Shown here: one piece after another, positions 39,532 to 50,821 of the stretch
Position numbering within the stretch: position 1 is the stretch's first letter
Layout of the letters: each line of letters opens with the position of its first letter
DNA from: Rhizomys pruinosus
Taxonomy: Eukaryota; Chordata; Mammalia; Rodentia; Spalacidae
Length of the DNA: 64,000 bases
NCBI GenBank assembly: GCA_009823505.1
Contig: VZQC01000392.1
Span: 3,827,081 to 3,891,080, forward strand
Reading direction: 5' to 3'
Made by a program: the position numbers and the translations under genes
The notes under the pieces: generated by a model
The model's database searches: none
The model's input: the letters and a program-made list of their open reading frames with translations, nothing else
Told to the model about the DNA's origin: nothing

Positions 39532-39711
39532 TGTCGTAGTTTGTCTTCCATTGCTGTGACAAAACACTCTGACCAACACCAACTTGGGGAGGAAAGGGTT
39601 TATTCAGCTTACATCTCCCAGGTCACAGATCATCACTTAGGGAGCTCAAGGCAGGAACTCAGGGCAGGAACCTGGAGGCAGGAGCTGAAGCACAGGCCAT
39701 GGAGGAGTGAT
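39532..39711 (+). mobile_element. LTR-like repeat, 5' part only (cut by N)
   Basis: It starts TGTCGTAGTTTGTCTTCC after the same half-B2 (GAATCGAACCCGAG) as in copies 1 and 2, so it is the same insertion seen a third time. It is truncated by the join at 39712. Confidence 0.65.
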
Positions 39712-39712
39712 N
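39712..39712. other. Single ambiguous base (assembly join)
   Basis: A lone N lies between GGAGGAGTGAT and GCTCTTAACC. It joins the partial third version to copy 1. Confidence 0.9.
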
Positions 39713-39959
39713 GCTCTTAACCAACTAGGCCATCTCTCCAGCCCATGGAATTGTTTTTTTTTTATCCTTATGTACCTGCAGATATGTGCCCTTCCTTAGC
39801 CACTTTCTACCTTTTGTTTGAGACCAGGGTTTCTCCACTGGCCTGCAGCTGCCACGCAGGCCAGCTAGCTTCTAGGACTCCCATCCCCACCTTCCTACCC
39901 TTATTCATTGGGGATTACAGTTGGCTGCCCTACTATTGCTCAGTTAAAAAAAAAAAAAA

Positions 39960-40600
39960 TTTGCCCATCATGTGGTGCACACCTTTAAATTCCAGCCACT
40001 CTGAAGGCAGAGGCAGAGGCAGGTGATGGATCTCTGTGAGTTCAAGGCCAGCCCTGATTACATAGTGAGTTCCAGGAACAGCTGGGGGCTACAGGAAAAC
40101 CCTACCTCAAAAATAAAAAAAAAAATTTTTATTTATTATTTGTTTTATTTGTTATGTTGTATGAGTGTATGCCTTGCATGTAAGTACACCCATGTTCATT
40201 CAACGCCCTCAGAGTCAGAAGAGGCATCGAATCCCCTGGAACTGGAATTACAAATGGCTGTTTAGCTGCCCTGTTGGATGCTGGGCCTTGGAATCAAACC
40301 CCAGTCCTTGCAAGAGCAGCCAGTGCTCTTCTTAACTACGGGGCCATCTCTCTAGCCCCTAAACCCAGCTTTTTTTTTTGTTTTTAATAATATTAATTAA
40401 TTAATAATTTTTTGTCTTTTTGAGACTGGATTCACTTAGTCCTAGCTGGCCTGGCGCTCATATGTAGACCCGGCTGGCTTGAACCCCACAGAGATCCGCC
40501 TGCCTCTGCCTCCCAAGTGCCTAGGTTTAAGGCTTGCACCACCCTGCCTGGCATAGATGGTTTTTTTATCCGCCTGTGTGTGCCTGGGAATCGAACCGAG
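39960..40600. mobile_element. Same SINE cluster in copy 1
   Basis: B1 39960-40115 (+), B2 40120-40362 (-), B1 40407-40555 (-), half B2 40556-40600 (-). It carries several single-base errors relative to the third version (for example CTGTTTAGCTGCCCTGTTGG). Confidence 0.85.
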
Positions 40601-42443
40601 TGTCTAGTTTGTCTTCCATTGCTTTGTGGACAAAACACTCTGACCAAACACCAAACTTGGGGAGCGGAAAGGGTTTTTCAGCTTATATCTCCCAGGTTAT
40701 AGTTCCTCACTTAGGGAGCTCAAGGCAGGAACTCAGGCAGGAACCTGAGGCAGGAGCATGAAGCACCGGCCATGGAGGAGTGATGTTCACTGGCTGGCTC
40801 TCTACTGGGGGGGGGGCCCTTGCTCTCTGGCTCATTACCAGCCTGCCTTCTTATACTGTCACTGCTCAACACAATCAGACAACACCATAGATTTGGCCAC
40901 AGGCCAATCCAATGGAGCCAATTGCCCAATCGAGGCTCCATCAACCCAGGAGTGTCAAGTAGACAACTGAAGCAAATAAAAACAGTAAACAAAATATTAA
41001 AAAAAAAAAAAAAAAACATCACTATTAAACCACAACTTTCCAGTTCTTATCCCCAACATATGATTGTTAACCTGAATCACAACCTAAGACAGTCAACCTC
41101 AAAAAAGCCTCACAGTCCCTTAAAATGTCCAAACACTAAAAGTTCACAGTCCGTTTAAAAGTCTTAACTGTGGGCTGCTTAAAATCCAAAACACAGTACT
41201 GTCTTATTTTCAAAGGGAAGAACTAGGCACTCTCAAACAAAACCTAAGTCAAGCACATCGCTCACGGCTGGACACCTGGGCTTCACTCACGATCTTTGGG
41301 CTCCAAAGGGTCTCCGCAGCTCCCCCTCTCAGACTCTGCCGTCCGTGCCACCTCATCTTGCAGGCCAGGCCGACTCCATTCTACCCCTACTGCTGCTCTT
41401 GGTGGGCGTCCCAGGGTACCGGCATCTCAAAAAAGCTGGGGTCGCTACTGAAACTGAGGCAGCACCTTTCACCAAATGGTCTCTTCTGACTTCTCCTTGT
41501 GCAAAGCTCAGCTTCTCTCCATGCCCCTGCAAATCCTGGGGTCTTCACAAGCAATCCGAGGTGCACTTCCACCAATGTCTTTCCTGCCTCTCACAGTGCC
41601 CAGCCTCACTGCTCTCTGTGACCCCCTCCAAATTTCAACACCAGAACCAATAGGGGCTCTTACACGTTACCAGTCCGGCTTCTGATCAAGATGGAGGCTC
41701 AGGCCCTTTCTGGGTCATAGTTTCTGTGTGCTGACCTTGAAGATATTCTCCCAAGATTTCACCTCAGTGATGAAGTCTCTTGTTACTTACAGCTGTTCTT
41801 CAGCCCCAGCTGACAAGAACCCCACAGCAGATACCCCAGACTTACCACCGCTGCTCTCTGCTCTCCTTTGAAACTAGAAACTCACAAGCCAGGCCTCATT
41901 CTTCTACAACTCCTTACAAAACTGCTATAAGCTCCACATCAACAATCTTTAGGCATTCAATGATCTTCCCAGCCCAACGTTCCAACCGCCTCCACAATCC
42001 TTCCACAACACCACGGTCAGGTCTGTCCCACCCCCAAGCATTATTTTATCCACTTCTGGGTACCAATTTCTGTCCGTCGTTTGTCTTCCATTGCTTGTGA
42101 CAAAAACCACTCTGACAAAACCAACTTGGGAGGAACGGGTTTATTCAGCTTACGTCTCCCGGGTCACAGTTCAACACTTAAGGAGCCCAAGGCAGCAACT
42201 CAAAGCAGGAACTGGATGGCAGGGCTGAACGTTACAGGCCATGGAGGAGTGATGTTCACGGGCTTGCTCTCTACTTGTTTGCTCTCTGGCTCATGCCCAG
42301 CTGCCTTCTTATACTGTCACTGCTCAACAATCAAGACACCACACCACGAGTGGCCACAGGCCAATCCAATGGAGCCATGCCCAATCGAGGCTCCCTCACC
42401 CCAGGGTTTTGTGTCAAGTTGACACCACAAGCTATCCAGCACC
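40601..42443 (+). mobile_element. LTR-like retroelement inserted in an antisense B2 (copy 1)
   Basis: Two direct repeats of about 370 bp (40601-40970 and 42071-42443) flank about 1.1 kb of non-coding interior. Both repeats share TTTGTCTTCCATTGC near the start, TTATACTGTCACTGCTCAAC and GTGTCAAGT near the end. The interior holds only short frames and a poly(A) run at 41000-41017. The B2 flanks resume on either side (GAATCGAACCGAG before; CTTCTGCAAGAGCC after). It looks like a non-autonomous LTR-type element. I recognise the repeat from rodent genomes but do not assign a family name. Confidence 0.65.
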
Positions 42444-43176
42444 ACCGCTTCTTCTGCAAGAGCCGTCGGTGCTCTTACCCAATGAGCCATCTCTCCAGCC
42501 TATTTATTTTTCTATGTTATGAATGTACTGTCTGCAGTAGGTTGTGCACCAGGTCATGCAATGTGGGAGGGTCGGAAGAGGGCAATCGGATTCCCCTGGA
42601 ACTGGAGTTAAAGGACTGTCCTCAGCGCCATATGGGGGTGCTGGGATCGAACCCGGGTCCTCTGCAAAAAGCAGTCGGTGCTTCTTTTATCCTTTAGGCT
42701 ATCTCTCCAGCCCCTACTCCTAGCTTTTTTCTTTTCTTTCTTTTTTTTGGTTCTTTTTTTTTTCTTTGAGACAGGTCTCCCTGTAGCCCCAGCTTGTCCT
42801 GGAACTCACTTCTGTGGACCAGGCTGGCCTTGAACTCACAAAGATCCCACCTGCCTCTGCCTCCCCAGGCTAGGATAAAGGCGTGCGCCACCACGCCCAG
42901 CTATACCTTTTTTTTTTTTAATTTTTTTAAAATTTATTATTTCTGTATGTGTTATGAAGCACTGTCTACATGCAAGTCTGTGCACCCGTGGCGTTGCAAT
43001 GCCGCGCAGGGATGTCAGAAGAGGGTGTCGGACTCCCCTGGAATGGAGTTCTCCTGGAATTGGAGTTTCAGACGGTTCTTGGCCGCCATGTGGGTGCTGG
43101 GGATCGAACCCGGGGTTCCTCTGTAAGAGCGGTTTGCGCTCTTAAAACTGCTTAGGCCATCTTCTCCAGCCCCTTC
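42444..43176 (-). mobile_element. Antisense SINEs after the LTR-like element, copy 1
   Basis: Remainder of the split B2 (42444-42500), another B2 (42503-42713), a B1 (42740-42905) and a long-subfamily B2 (42918-43176). Indels inside normally invariant motifs (GCCATCTTCTCCAGCCCC) point to error-prone sequence. Confidence 0.82.
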
Positions 43177-43598
43177 CCCTGCTTTTTTAATGTGGGTTAT
43201 GGGTATGCAAACTCAGGCTCTCACATTTGTGTGGTAAGCACTGTATCAACAGAGCCATCTTACAGCCTCTCGTTTGTTTTTGTGGCAGGGGCTCTTGTAA
43301 CTCAAGTGGCCTTGAACTTGCTATTGTAGCAAGCGATGATCTTGAATTCCTTAACCCTCTTTCAGGGTGTGTATCACCATTACCTGGTGGAATTTCTAAC
43401 ATAATTCAGAGAAGCATACTAGGAGTTATTTCTGAAGGTCTCTATTTTGTTTAATTGTTTTGGTTTTGTTTTTCTTGTCTTTTGAGGAAATGGTCTCCGT
43501 ACACAAGCTAGGCCCTGGAACTCACATATCACTCTGCTTCAGTCGTCCAATGCTGGGATTTTTTTTAAGGTTCCCCTCTGTCTGGCTTAATTTTCATT

Positions 43599-43609
<11 letters not shown>

Positions 43610-43629
<20 letters not shown>

Positions 43630-43774
43630 TGGTCTTTTCGAGACAGGGTCTCCCTGTAGCCCCAGCTGTCCTGGAACTCACTCTGTAGACCAGGCTGGCC
43701 TTGAACTCACAAAGATCCGCCTGCCTCTGCCTCCCAAGTGCTAGGATTAAAGGTGTGCGCCACCACGCCCGGCC
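43610..43774 (-). mobile_element. B1 SINE, antisense, copy 1
   Basis: A clean unit from GGTCTTTTCGAGACAGGGTC to CCACCACGCCCGGCC. The corresponding B1 in copy 2 (50069-50241) is full of indels. Confidence 0.92.
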
Positions 43775-44066
43775 CATGTTTCTATTCTTACAGTCATGCT
43801 GACAGAAGAAAACTATGAGTCCAGCCTTCAAAGATGGGAACCACCTGCCTTGGGCGCCCTGAGTAATGAACTGTGACCCAGGAGATGTAAGCTGAATAAA
43901 CCCTTTCCTTCCCCCCAAAAACAAAACAAAACAAAACAAACAAAAACAAAAATGGGAACTAAACTAAAATGATCTAACTCAACTAAAATGATCTAGTCAA
44001 AGTAATTACTACTTAGAAACCTCATTTTCAATTAAACAATGACATAAACTAAAAGTAAAAGGTATG

Positions 44067-44355
44067 TTTATTTTGCCTATATAATAGTTGTAGTGATAAA
44101 ACAATCAAAGATTTAAACAAGATTTTTAAATTAGTTAATATACAGCTAGTTTTAAGGGTAGACAACTGAAATGAAATTGCATCAATATAAACCCAGGAAA
44201 AGAACATCCATAAGAATCACAAACACAGGTAAATCTAAAGTTATTCATGTCTTATAACACATTTACATACAGTTTGAAATTGTACAAATCAGAGAAACTG
44301 GGAAGGTTAAGGCTGTCATTGCTGTTCCTTTCATCTTTGCAATCCCTGAAATACT
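44067..44355 (-). other. Brca2: Brca2 3' UTR candidate, duplicate copy
   Basis: The unique A/T-rich stretch downstream of the stop contains AATAAA on the minus strand at 44067-44072. The matching signal in the other copy is at 50534-50539. UTR extent is inferred from this one signal. Confidence 0.45.
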
Positions 44356-44919
44356 TTATGTATTTGGGTCTTGCATGCTGGTCTGTCCTTTCTCTGTGCT
44401 GGCTTGGGAGCCCTCTTGTCCTCTGAGCAGAGGGGTCATATGATGATCTGAACTGGAAGAGCCCCTTGTGGACTCACTGAGAGACAGACATTGACTTTCT
44501 CCCACTGAAGTAGATACAAGGGCCTGGGTATTTAACAATGCGAGTTCTTCATCAGCTATTGAATCACGTTCCAAAAGAGAAACTTGATTGGCTTTTTTAA
44601 GTGGAGTCATCCGAGGAGAAGTGGATTTTTTTCCCTTCGTTTCATATGTGGTGCCACAACTCCGTGGTGGCTGAAATGCCTTCTGTGCAGCTGGAGAGAC
44701 AAAGGTACAGATGGGACTGACAGGGGGAGGTAAAGGCACTCGACCCAGGAAATCCAGCGCTTTTCTTTTTCTACAGTTTCTTGGGTCATCAGTCTCTCTC
44801 TTCCCTTTGCAAGACTTTGAGGCCATTTGGGCTGACACAGGTACAGACACAGACTTCTCTTTTGGTGTACACGGTGATAAAGAACTGTGATGACTTTGCT
44901 CATGGTTAGGAGAAGACCT
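44356..44919 (-). CDS. Brca2: Second copy of Brca2 exon 27 (probable assembly duplicate)
   Basis: Same length, same TTTTGTTAG acceptor and the same 187 codons plus stop as the copy 6466 bp away. The only coding change I see is GAA for GAC (VGESQ versus VGDSQ). No exon 25 or 26 accompanies it: upstream sequence runs into anomalous DNA at 45300-46175 and a single N. The frame is intact, so it is not a decayed pseudogene. It is best treated as a duplicate representation of the same exon; a real tandem exon duplication cannot be excluded from sequence alone. Confidence 0.85.
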   Translation of the reverse strand, partial: RSSPNHEQSHHSSLSPCTPKEKSVSVPVSAQMASKSCKGKRETDDPRNCRKRKALDFLGRVPLPPPVSPICTFVSPAAQKAFQPPRSCGTTYETKGKKSTSPRMTPLKKANQVSLLERDSIADEELALLNTQALVSTSVGESQCLSLSESTRGSSSSDHHMTPLLRGQEGSQASTEKGQTSMQDPNT

Positions 44920-45117
44920 CTAACAAAACAGAAAAGAAGCCCATCATAATTCTGTACTCCTCCATTCTTACTGACTCAATTGCTAACAGGCTTAAAAAAA
45001 ATTCATATCATTATTGTGACGCCACAGGAATGACATGAAAAGTAGATTATAATGCAAGACAAAAAATACAGGGCATTGTTTATGCTTTAATCTCCCCCCA
45101 CTCCGACACCCCTGGTC

Positions 45118-45268
45118 TTTTTTTTTTTTTTTTTTTTTTTTTTTCTTTTTGACACAAGGTCTCCCTATAGCCCCAGCTGTCCTGGAACTCACTCTGTAGA
45201 CAGGCTAGCCTTGAACTCACAAAGATCCCTGCCTCTAGGATTAAAGGCATGCGCCACCACACCCAGCT
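45118..45268 (-). mobile_element. B1 SINE, antisense, copy 1
   Basis: Poly(T), GACACAAGGTCTCCCTATAG, ending CACCACACCCAGCT. A second B1 start follows and is cut by the anomalous block at 45300. Confidence 0.85.
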
Positions 45269-45299
45269 CCCTGGTCTTTTGAGACAGGGTCTCCCTGTA

Positions 45300-46175
45300 G
45301 GGGGAAAAAAGGGCGGTACCCAGAAGGGGGTGTAGGGGGGAGAAAGGTCAAAACAAAGGAATGTGATAGGGTGGGGAGGGTGGGGAAAGAAGCGAGGTTA
45401 GGGGCATGTGGGGGAGGAACAGCAAACAGGGTAACTTTATCGATTACGGGGGGTGAGATGGGGGGCGGTTGAAAAAGCAGCACGGGTCCCACGGTGGGGG
45501 CGGGGGGGAGAAAAAAGGAAAAGGAAAGGGAAGGATGAGGGAGTAAGTAACGATAAAGGAGGAGGGTAGAGACAGCAAGGGAGAGTCGTGGGGGAGAGTG
45601 AGGAGGAAAAGATAAGAGGGACAAAAAAAGAGAGAGGGAGGAAAGAGAGAGAGGAAAAAGAAAAAGTATAGCAAGTTTTTTTTTCTTGGGGGGAGGGGAG
45701 GGAGGGGAAAGAAGAGTGAAGGGAGGGGGGGAGAAAAAAGAAAAGAAAAACTGAGAGAAATATGCTGGACAGTTATGGCAGTATGCTTGATCTGGGATGG
45801 GGAGGGGTAGGGAGGGAGGGGAGAAGGGAGCAGAACAAGAGAGGAAAGAAAGATGAGAGAGAGAGCAAGAGAGCGAGGAGCAAAAAAAAGGAGAGGGGGA
45901 GGAGCAGGGACGCAAAGTACGAGCTGAACCAACCAGAGGGGGCAAGCCTGCAGCATGTAGCTAGAGGGGGCGGTGAGCAGCACGCGAAACGTGGAGCCCG
46001 AAAACCGCCACGCTGAATGCAGGGGTAGGGTAGCACAAAAAGTACAGGGTGTGGAGCAAAGGCAATCTATATTTTGACCTCGGCGTCGTGCTAGGGGGCT
46101 TGCGTTGCATCGTGATGCGAGTGCCCCGCCACTGAGCGAGGGGGGGCGGGCGCCCCCGCCGGCGGGGCCCCCCCC
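45300..46175. other. Anomalous purine-rich sequence, probable low-quality read tail
   Basis: The plus strand is dominated by irregular runs of G and A (for example GGGGGGAGAAAAAAGG) with no repeat unit, ending in a C/G-only burst before the N. It begins mid-B1 right after TCTCCCTGTAG. It matches none of the flanking DNA and is missing from copy 2. Minus-strand open frames of 234 and 179 codons (45241-45945, 45444-45983) are Pro/Ser/Phe/Leu low complexity produced by the skew, not genes. Confidence 0.75.
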
Positions 46176-46176
46176 N
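46176..46176. other. Single ambiguous base (assembly join)
   Basis: A lone N lies between the anomalous G/C-rich end (GGGGCCCCCCC) and the exact start of copy 2. Confidence 0.9.
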
Positions 46177-46423
46177 GCTCTTAACCAACTAGGCCATCTC
46201 TCCAGCCCATGGAATTGTTTTTTTTTTATCCTTATGTACCTGCAGATATGTGCCCTTCCTTAGCCACTTTCTACCTTTTGTTTGAGACCAGGGTTTCTCC
46301 ACTGGCCTGCAGCTGCCACGCAGGCCAGCTAGCTTCTAGGACTCCCATCCCCACCTTCCTACCCTTATTCATTGGGGATTACAGTTGGCTGCCCTACTAT
46401 TGCTCAGTTAAAAAAAAAAAAAA

Positions 46424-47064
46424 TTTGCCCATCATGTGGTGCACACCTTTAAATTCCAGCCACTCTGAAGGCAGAGGCAGAGGCAGGTGATGGATCTCTG
46501 TGAGTTCAAGGCCAGCCCTGATTACATAGTGAGTTCCAGGAACAGCTGGGGGCTACAGGAAAACCCTACCTCAAAAATAAAAAAAAAAATTTTTATTTAT
46601 TATTTGTTTTATTTGTTATGTTGTATGAGTGTATGCCTTGCATGTAAGTACACCCATGTTCATTCAACGCCCTCAGAGTCAGAAGAGGCATCGAATCCCC
46701 TGGAACTGGAATTACAAATGGCTGTTTAGCTGCCCTGTTGGATGCTGGGCCTTGGAATCAAACCCCAGTCCTTGCAAGAGCAGCCAGTGCTCTTCTTAAC
46801 TACGGGGCCATCTCTCTAGCCCCTAAACCCAGCTTTTTTTTTTGTTTTTAATAATATTAATTAATTAATAATTTTTTGTCTTTTTGAGACTGGATTCACT
46901 TAGTCCTAGCTGGCCTGGCGCTCATATGTAGACCCGGCTGGCTTGAACCCCACAGAGATCCGCCTGCCTCTGCCTCCCAAGTGCCTAGGTTTAAGGCTTG
47001 CACCACCCTGCCTGGCATAGATGGTTTTTTTATCCGCCTGTGTGTGCCTGGGAATCGAACCGAG
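46424..47064. mobile_element. Same SINE cluster in copy 2
   Basis: B1 46424-46579 (+), B2 46584-46826 (-), B1 46871-47019 (-), half B2 47020-47064 (-); identical to copy 1 at offset 6464. Confidence 0.85.
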
Positions 47065-48907
47065 TGTCTAGTTTGTCTTCCATTGCTTTGTGGACAAAAC
47101 ACTCTGACCAAACACCAAACTTGGGGAGCGGAAAGGGTTTTTCAGCTTATATCTCCCAGGTTATAGTTCCTCACTTAGGGAGCTCAAGGCAGGAACTCAG
47201 GCAGGAACCTGAGGCAGGAGCATGAAGCACCGGCCATGGAGGAGTGATGTTCACTGGCTGGCTCTCTACTGGGGGGGGGGCCCTTGCTCTCTGGCTCATT
47301 ACCAGCCTGCCTTCTTATACTGTCACTGCTCAACACAATCAGACAACACCATAGATTTGGCCACAGGCCAATCCAATGGAGCCAATTGCCCAATCGAGGC
47401 TCCATCAACCCAGGAGTGTCAAGTAGACAACTGAAGCAAATAAAAACAGTAAACAAAATATTAAAAAAAAAAAAAAAAAACATCACTATTAAACCACAAC
47501 TTTCCAGTTCTTATCCCCAACATATGATTGTTAACCTGAATCACAACCTAAGACAGTCAACCTCAAAAAAGCCTCACAGTCCCTTAAAATGTCCAAACAC
47601 TAAAAGTTCACAGTCCGTTTAAAAGTCTTAACTGTGGGCTGCTTAAAATCCAAAACACAGTACTGTCTTATTTTCAAAGGGAAGAACTAGGCACTCTCAA
47701 ACAAAACCTAAGTCAAGCACATCGCTCACGGCTGGACACCTGGGCTTCACTCACGATCTTTGGGCTCCAAAGGGTCTCCGCAGCTCCCCCTCTCAGACTC
47801 TGCCGTCCGTGCCACCTCATCTTGCAGGCCAGGCCGACTCCATTCTACCCCTACTGCTGCTCTTGGTGGGCGTCCCAGGGTACCGGCATCTCAAAAAAGC
47901 TGGGGTCGCTACTGAAACTGAGGCAGCACCTTTCACCAAATGGTCTCTTCTGACTTCTCCTTGTGCAAAGCTCAGCTTCTCTCCATGCCCCTGCAAATCC
48001 TGGGGTCTTCACAAGCAATCCGAGGTGCACTTCCACCAATGTCTTTCCTGCCTCTCACAGTGCCCAGCCTCACTGCTCTCTGTGACCCCCTCCAAATTTC
48101 AACACCAGAACCAATAGGGGCTCTTACACGTTACCAGTCCGGCTTCTGATCAAGATGGAGGCTCAGGCCCTTTCTGGGTCATAGTTTCTGTGTGCTGACC
48201 TTGAAGATATTCTCCCAAGATTTCACCTCAGTGATGAAGTCTCTTGTTACTTACAGCTGTTCTTCAGCCCCAGCTGACAAGAACCCCACAGCAGATACCC
48301 CAGACTTACCACCGCTGCTCTCTGCTCTCCTTTGAAACTAGAAACTCACAAGCCAGGCCTCATTCTTCTACAACTCCTTACAAAACTGCTATAAGCTCCA
48401 CATCAACAATCTTTAGGCATTCAATGATCTTCCCAGCCCAACGTTCCAACCGCCTCCACAATCCTTCCACAACACCACGGTCAGGTCTGTCCCACCCCCA
48501 AGCATTATTTTATCCACTTCTGGGTACCAATTTCTGTCCGTCGTTTGTCTTCCATTGCTTGTGACAAAAACCACTCTGACAAAACCAACTTGGGAGGAAC
48601 GGGTTTATTCAGCTTACGTCTCCCGGGTCACAGTTCAACACTTAAGGAGCCCAAGGCAGCAACTCAAAGCAGGAACTGGATGGCAGGGCTGAACGTTACA
48701 GGCCATGGAGGAGTGATGTTCACGGGCTTGCTCTCTACTTGTTTGCTCTCTGGCTCATGCCCAGCTGCCTTCTTATACTGTCACTGCTCAACAATCAAGA
48801 CACCACACCACGAGTGGCCACAGGCCAATCCAATGGAGCCATGCCCAATCGAGGCTCCCTCACCCCAGGGTTTTGTGTCAAGTTGACACCACAAGCTATC
48901 CAGCACC
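47065..48907 (+). mobile_element. LTR-like retroelement (copy 2)
   Basis: This appears to be a base-for-base repeat of the element at 40601-42443, offset 6464, including the G run before CCCTTGCTCTC and the poly(A) run. Identity across two old repeat copies argues for one locus represented twice. Confidence 0.65.
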
Positions 48908-49640
48908 ACCGCTTCTTCTGCAAGAGCCGTCGGTGCTCTTACCCAATGAGCCATCTCTCCAGCCTATTTATTTTTCTATGTTATGAATGTACTGTCTGCA
49001 GTAGGTTGTGCACCAGGTCATGCAATGTGGGAGGGTCGGAAGAGGGCAATCGGATTCCCCTGGAACTGGAGTTAAAGGACTGTCCTCAGCGCCATATGGG
49101 GGTGCTGGGATCGAACCCGGGTCCTCTGCAAAAAGCAGTCGGTGCTTCTTTTATCCTTTAGGCTATCTCTCCAGCCCCTACTCCTAGCTTTTTTCTTTTC
49201 TTTCTTTTTTTTGGTTCTTTTTTTTTTCTTTGAGACAGGTCTCCCTGTAGCCCCAGCTTGTCCTGGAACTCACTTCTGTGGACCAGGCTGGCCTTGAACT
49301 CACAAAGATCCCACCTGCCTCTGCCTCCCCAGGCTAGGATAAAGGCGTGCGCCACCACGCCCAGCTATACCTTTTTTTTTTTTAATTTTTTTAAAATTTA
49401 TTATTTCTGTATGTGTTATGAAGCACTGTCTACATGCAAGTCTGTGCACCCGTGGCGTTGCAATGCCGCGCAGGGATGTCAGAAGAGGGTGTCGGACTCC
49501 CCTGGAATGGAGTTCTCCTGGAATTGGAGTTTCAGACGGTTCTTGGCCGCCATGTGGGTGCTGGGGATCGAACCCGGGGTTCCTCTGTAAGAGCGGTTTG
49601 CGCTCTTAAAACTGCTTAGGCCATCTTCTCCAGCCCCTTC
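48908..49640 (-). mobile_element. Antisense SINEs after the LTR-like element, copy 2
   Basis: Split-B2 remainder (48908-48964), B2 48967-49177, B1 49204-49369, B2 49382-49640; identical to copy 1, including its indels. Confidence 0.82.
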
Positions 49641-50068
49641 CCCTGCTTTTTTAATGTGGGTTCTGGGTATGCAAACTCAGGCTCTCACATTTGTGTGGTA
49701 AGCACTGTATCAACAGAGCCATCTTCACAGCCTCTCGTTTTGTTTTTGTGGCAGGGGCTCTTGTAACTCAAGCTGGCCTTGAACTTGCTATGTAGCAAGA
49801 GATGATCTTGAATTCCTAACCCTCTTTCAGGTGTGTATCACCATTACCTGGTGGAATTTCTAAAATAATTCAGAGAAGCATACTAGGAGTTATTTCTGAA
49901 GGCCTTCTATTTTGTTTAATGTTTTGGTTTTGTTTTTTCTTGTCTTTTTGGGTAAATGGTCCTCCGTACACAAGCTGCCCTGGAACTCACATATCCCTGC
50001 TTCAGTCTTCCAATGCTGGGATTTGTTTTTTTTTTTCTCTCCTTTGGGTTAAAGTTTTCATTTTTTTG

Positions 50069-50241
50069 TTTTTTTTTTTTTTTTGTCGTTTTCGAGGACA
50101 GGGTCTCCCTGTAGCCCCAGCTGTCCTGGAAACTCACTCTGAGTACCAGGCCTGGGGCCTGTGAACTCACAAAAGCATCCGCCTGCCTCGCCTCCAAGTG
50201 CTAGGATTAAAGGTTTGGGGGTGCGCCCACCACGCCCGGCC
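50069..50241 (-). mobile_element. Error-rich B1 SINE, antisense, copy 2
   Basis: GTCGTTTTCGAGGACAGGGT and GAGTACCAGGCCTGGGGCCT depart from its near-consensus partner at 43610. That looks like sequencing error rather than age. Confidence 0.8.
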
Positions 50242-50533
50242 ATAGTTCATTCTACAGTCATGCTGACAGCAAGAAAACTATGGTCCAGCCTTCAAAGCAT
50301 GGGAACCACCTGCCTTGGGCGGCCCTGAGTAATGAACTGTGACCTGCAGGAGATGTAAGCTGAATAAACCCTTTCCTTCCCCCCAAAAACAAAACAACCA
50401 CAAACAAACAAAAACAAAATGGGAACTAACTACAATGATCTAACTCAACTAAAATGACTCTAGTCAAAGTAATTACTACTTAGAAACCTCATTTTCAATT
50501 AAACAATGACATAAACTAAAAGTAAAAGGTATG

Positions 50534-50821
50534 TTTATTTTGCCTATTAATAGTTGTAGTGATCCAAACAATCAAAGATTAAACAGATTTTTAAATTATT
50601 AGTAAAGCTAATATACACAGCTGTTTTAGGGTAGACACTAAATGAATGCATCAAATACAACCCAGGAAAAGACATCCATAAGATCACAAACCAGGTAAAT
50701 CTAAAGTTATTCATGTCTTATAACACATTTACATACAGTTTGAAATTGTACAAATCAGAGAAACTGGGAAGGTTAAGGCTGTCATTGCTGTTCCTTTCAT
50801 CTTTGCAATCCCTGAAATACT
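50534..50821 (-). other. Brca2: Brca2 3' UTR candidate
   Basis: This is the segment from the stop codon to the first minus-strand AATAAA at 50534-50539. It differs from the duplicate copy by several one- to four-base indels between about 50560 and 50700. Confidence 0.45.

Larger units (their letters stand above)
38667..39711 (+). repeat. Third, partial version of the duplicated segment
   Basis: It starts GCTCTTAACCACTAGGCCAT and is collinear with 39713-40784 and 46177-47248: SINE, sense B1, antisense B2, antisense B1, half B2, LTR-like start. It ends at the N at 39712, within the LTR-like repeat at GGAGGAGTGAT. It is closer to repeat consensus than the two later versions. Confidence 0.88.
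39713..45299 (+). repeat. Direct duplication copy 1 (contains Brca2 exon 27)
   Basis: The offset to copy 2 is 6464 bp. From 39713 to about 43199 the copies look identical, including odd non-consensus indels inside SINEs. From about 43200 to 44220 they differ by many indels. They are near-identical across exon 27 and diverge again near 45090. The match stops at 45299, where anomalous sequence begins. Confidence 0.92.

Noticed and set aside
44356..44919. Exon 27 copy 1 as a Brca2 processed pseudogene
   Set aside because: It keeps the intronic acceptor and flanking intron sequence, has no poly(A) tail or target duplication and no damage, so it is a genomic or assembly duplicate.
45241..45983. 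Minus-strand open frames of 234 and 179 codons
   Set aside because: They are Pro/Ser/Phe/Leu low complexity caused by the anomalous purine-rich block and are missing from the duplicate copy.
42444..49640. Regularly spaced repeats considered as a CRISPR-like or satellite array
   Set aside because: They are dispersed B1/B2 SINEs in mixed orientation and unequal spacing, in a mammalian genome.
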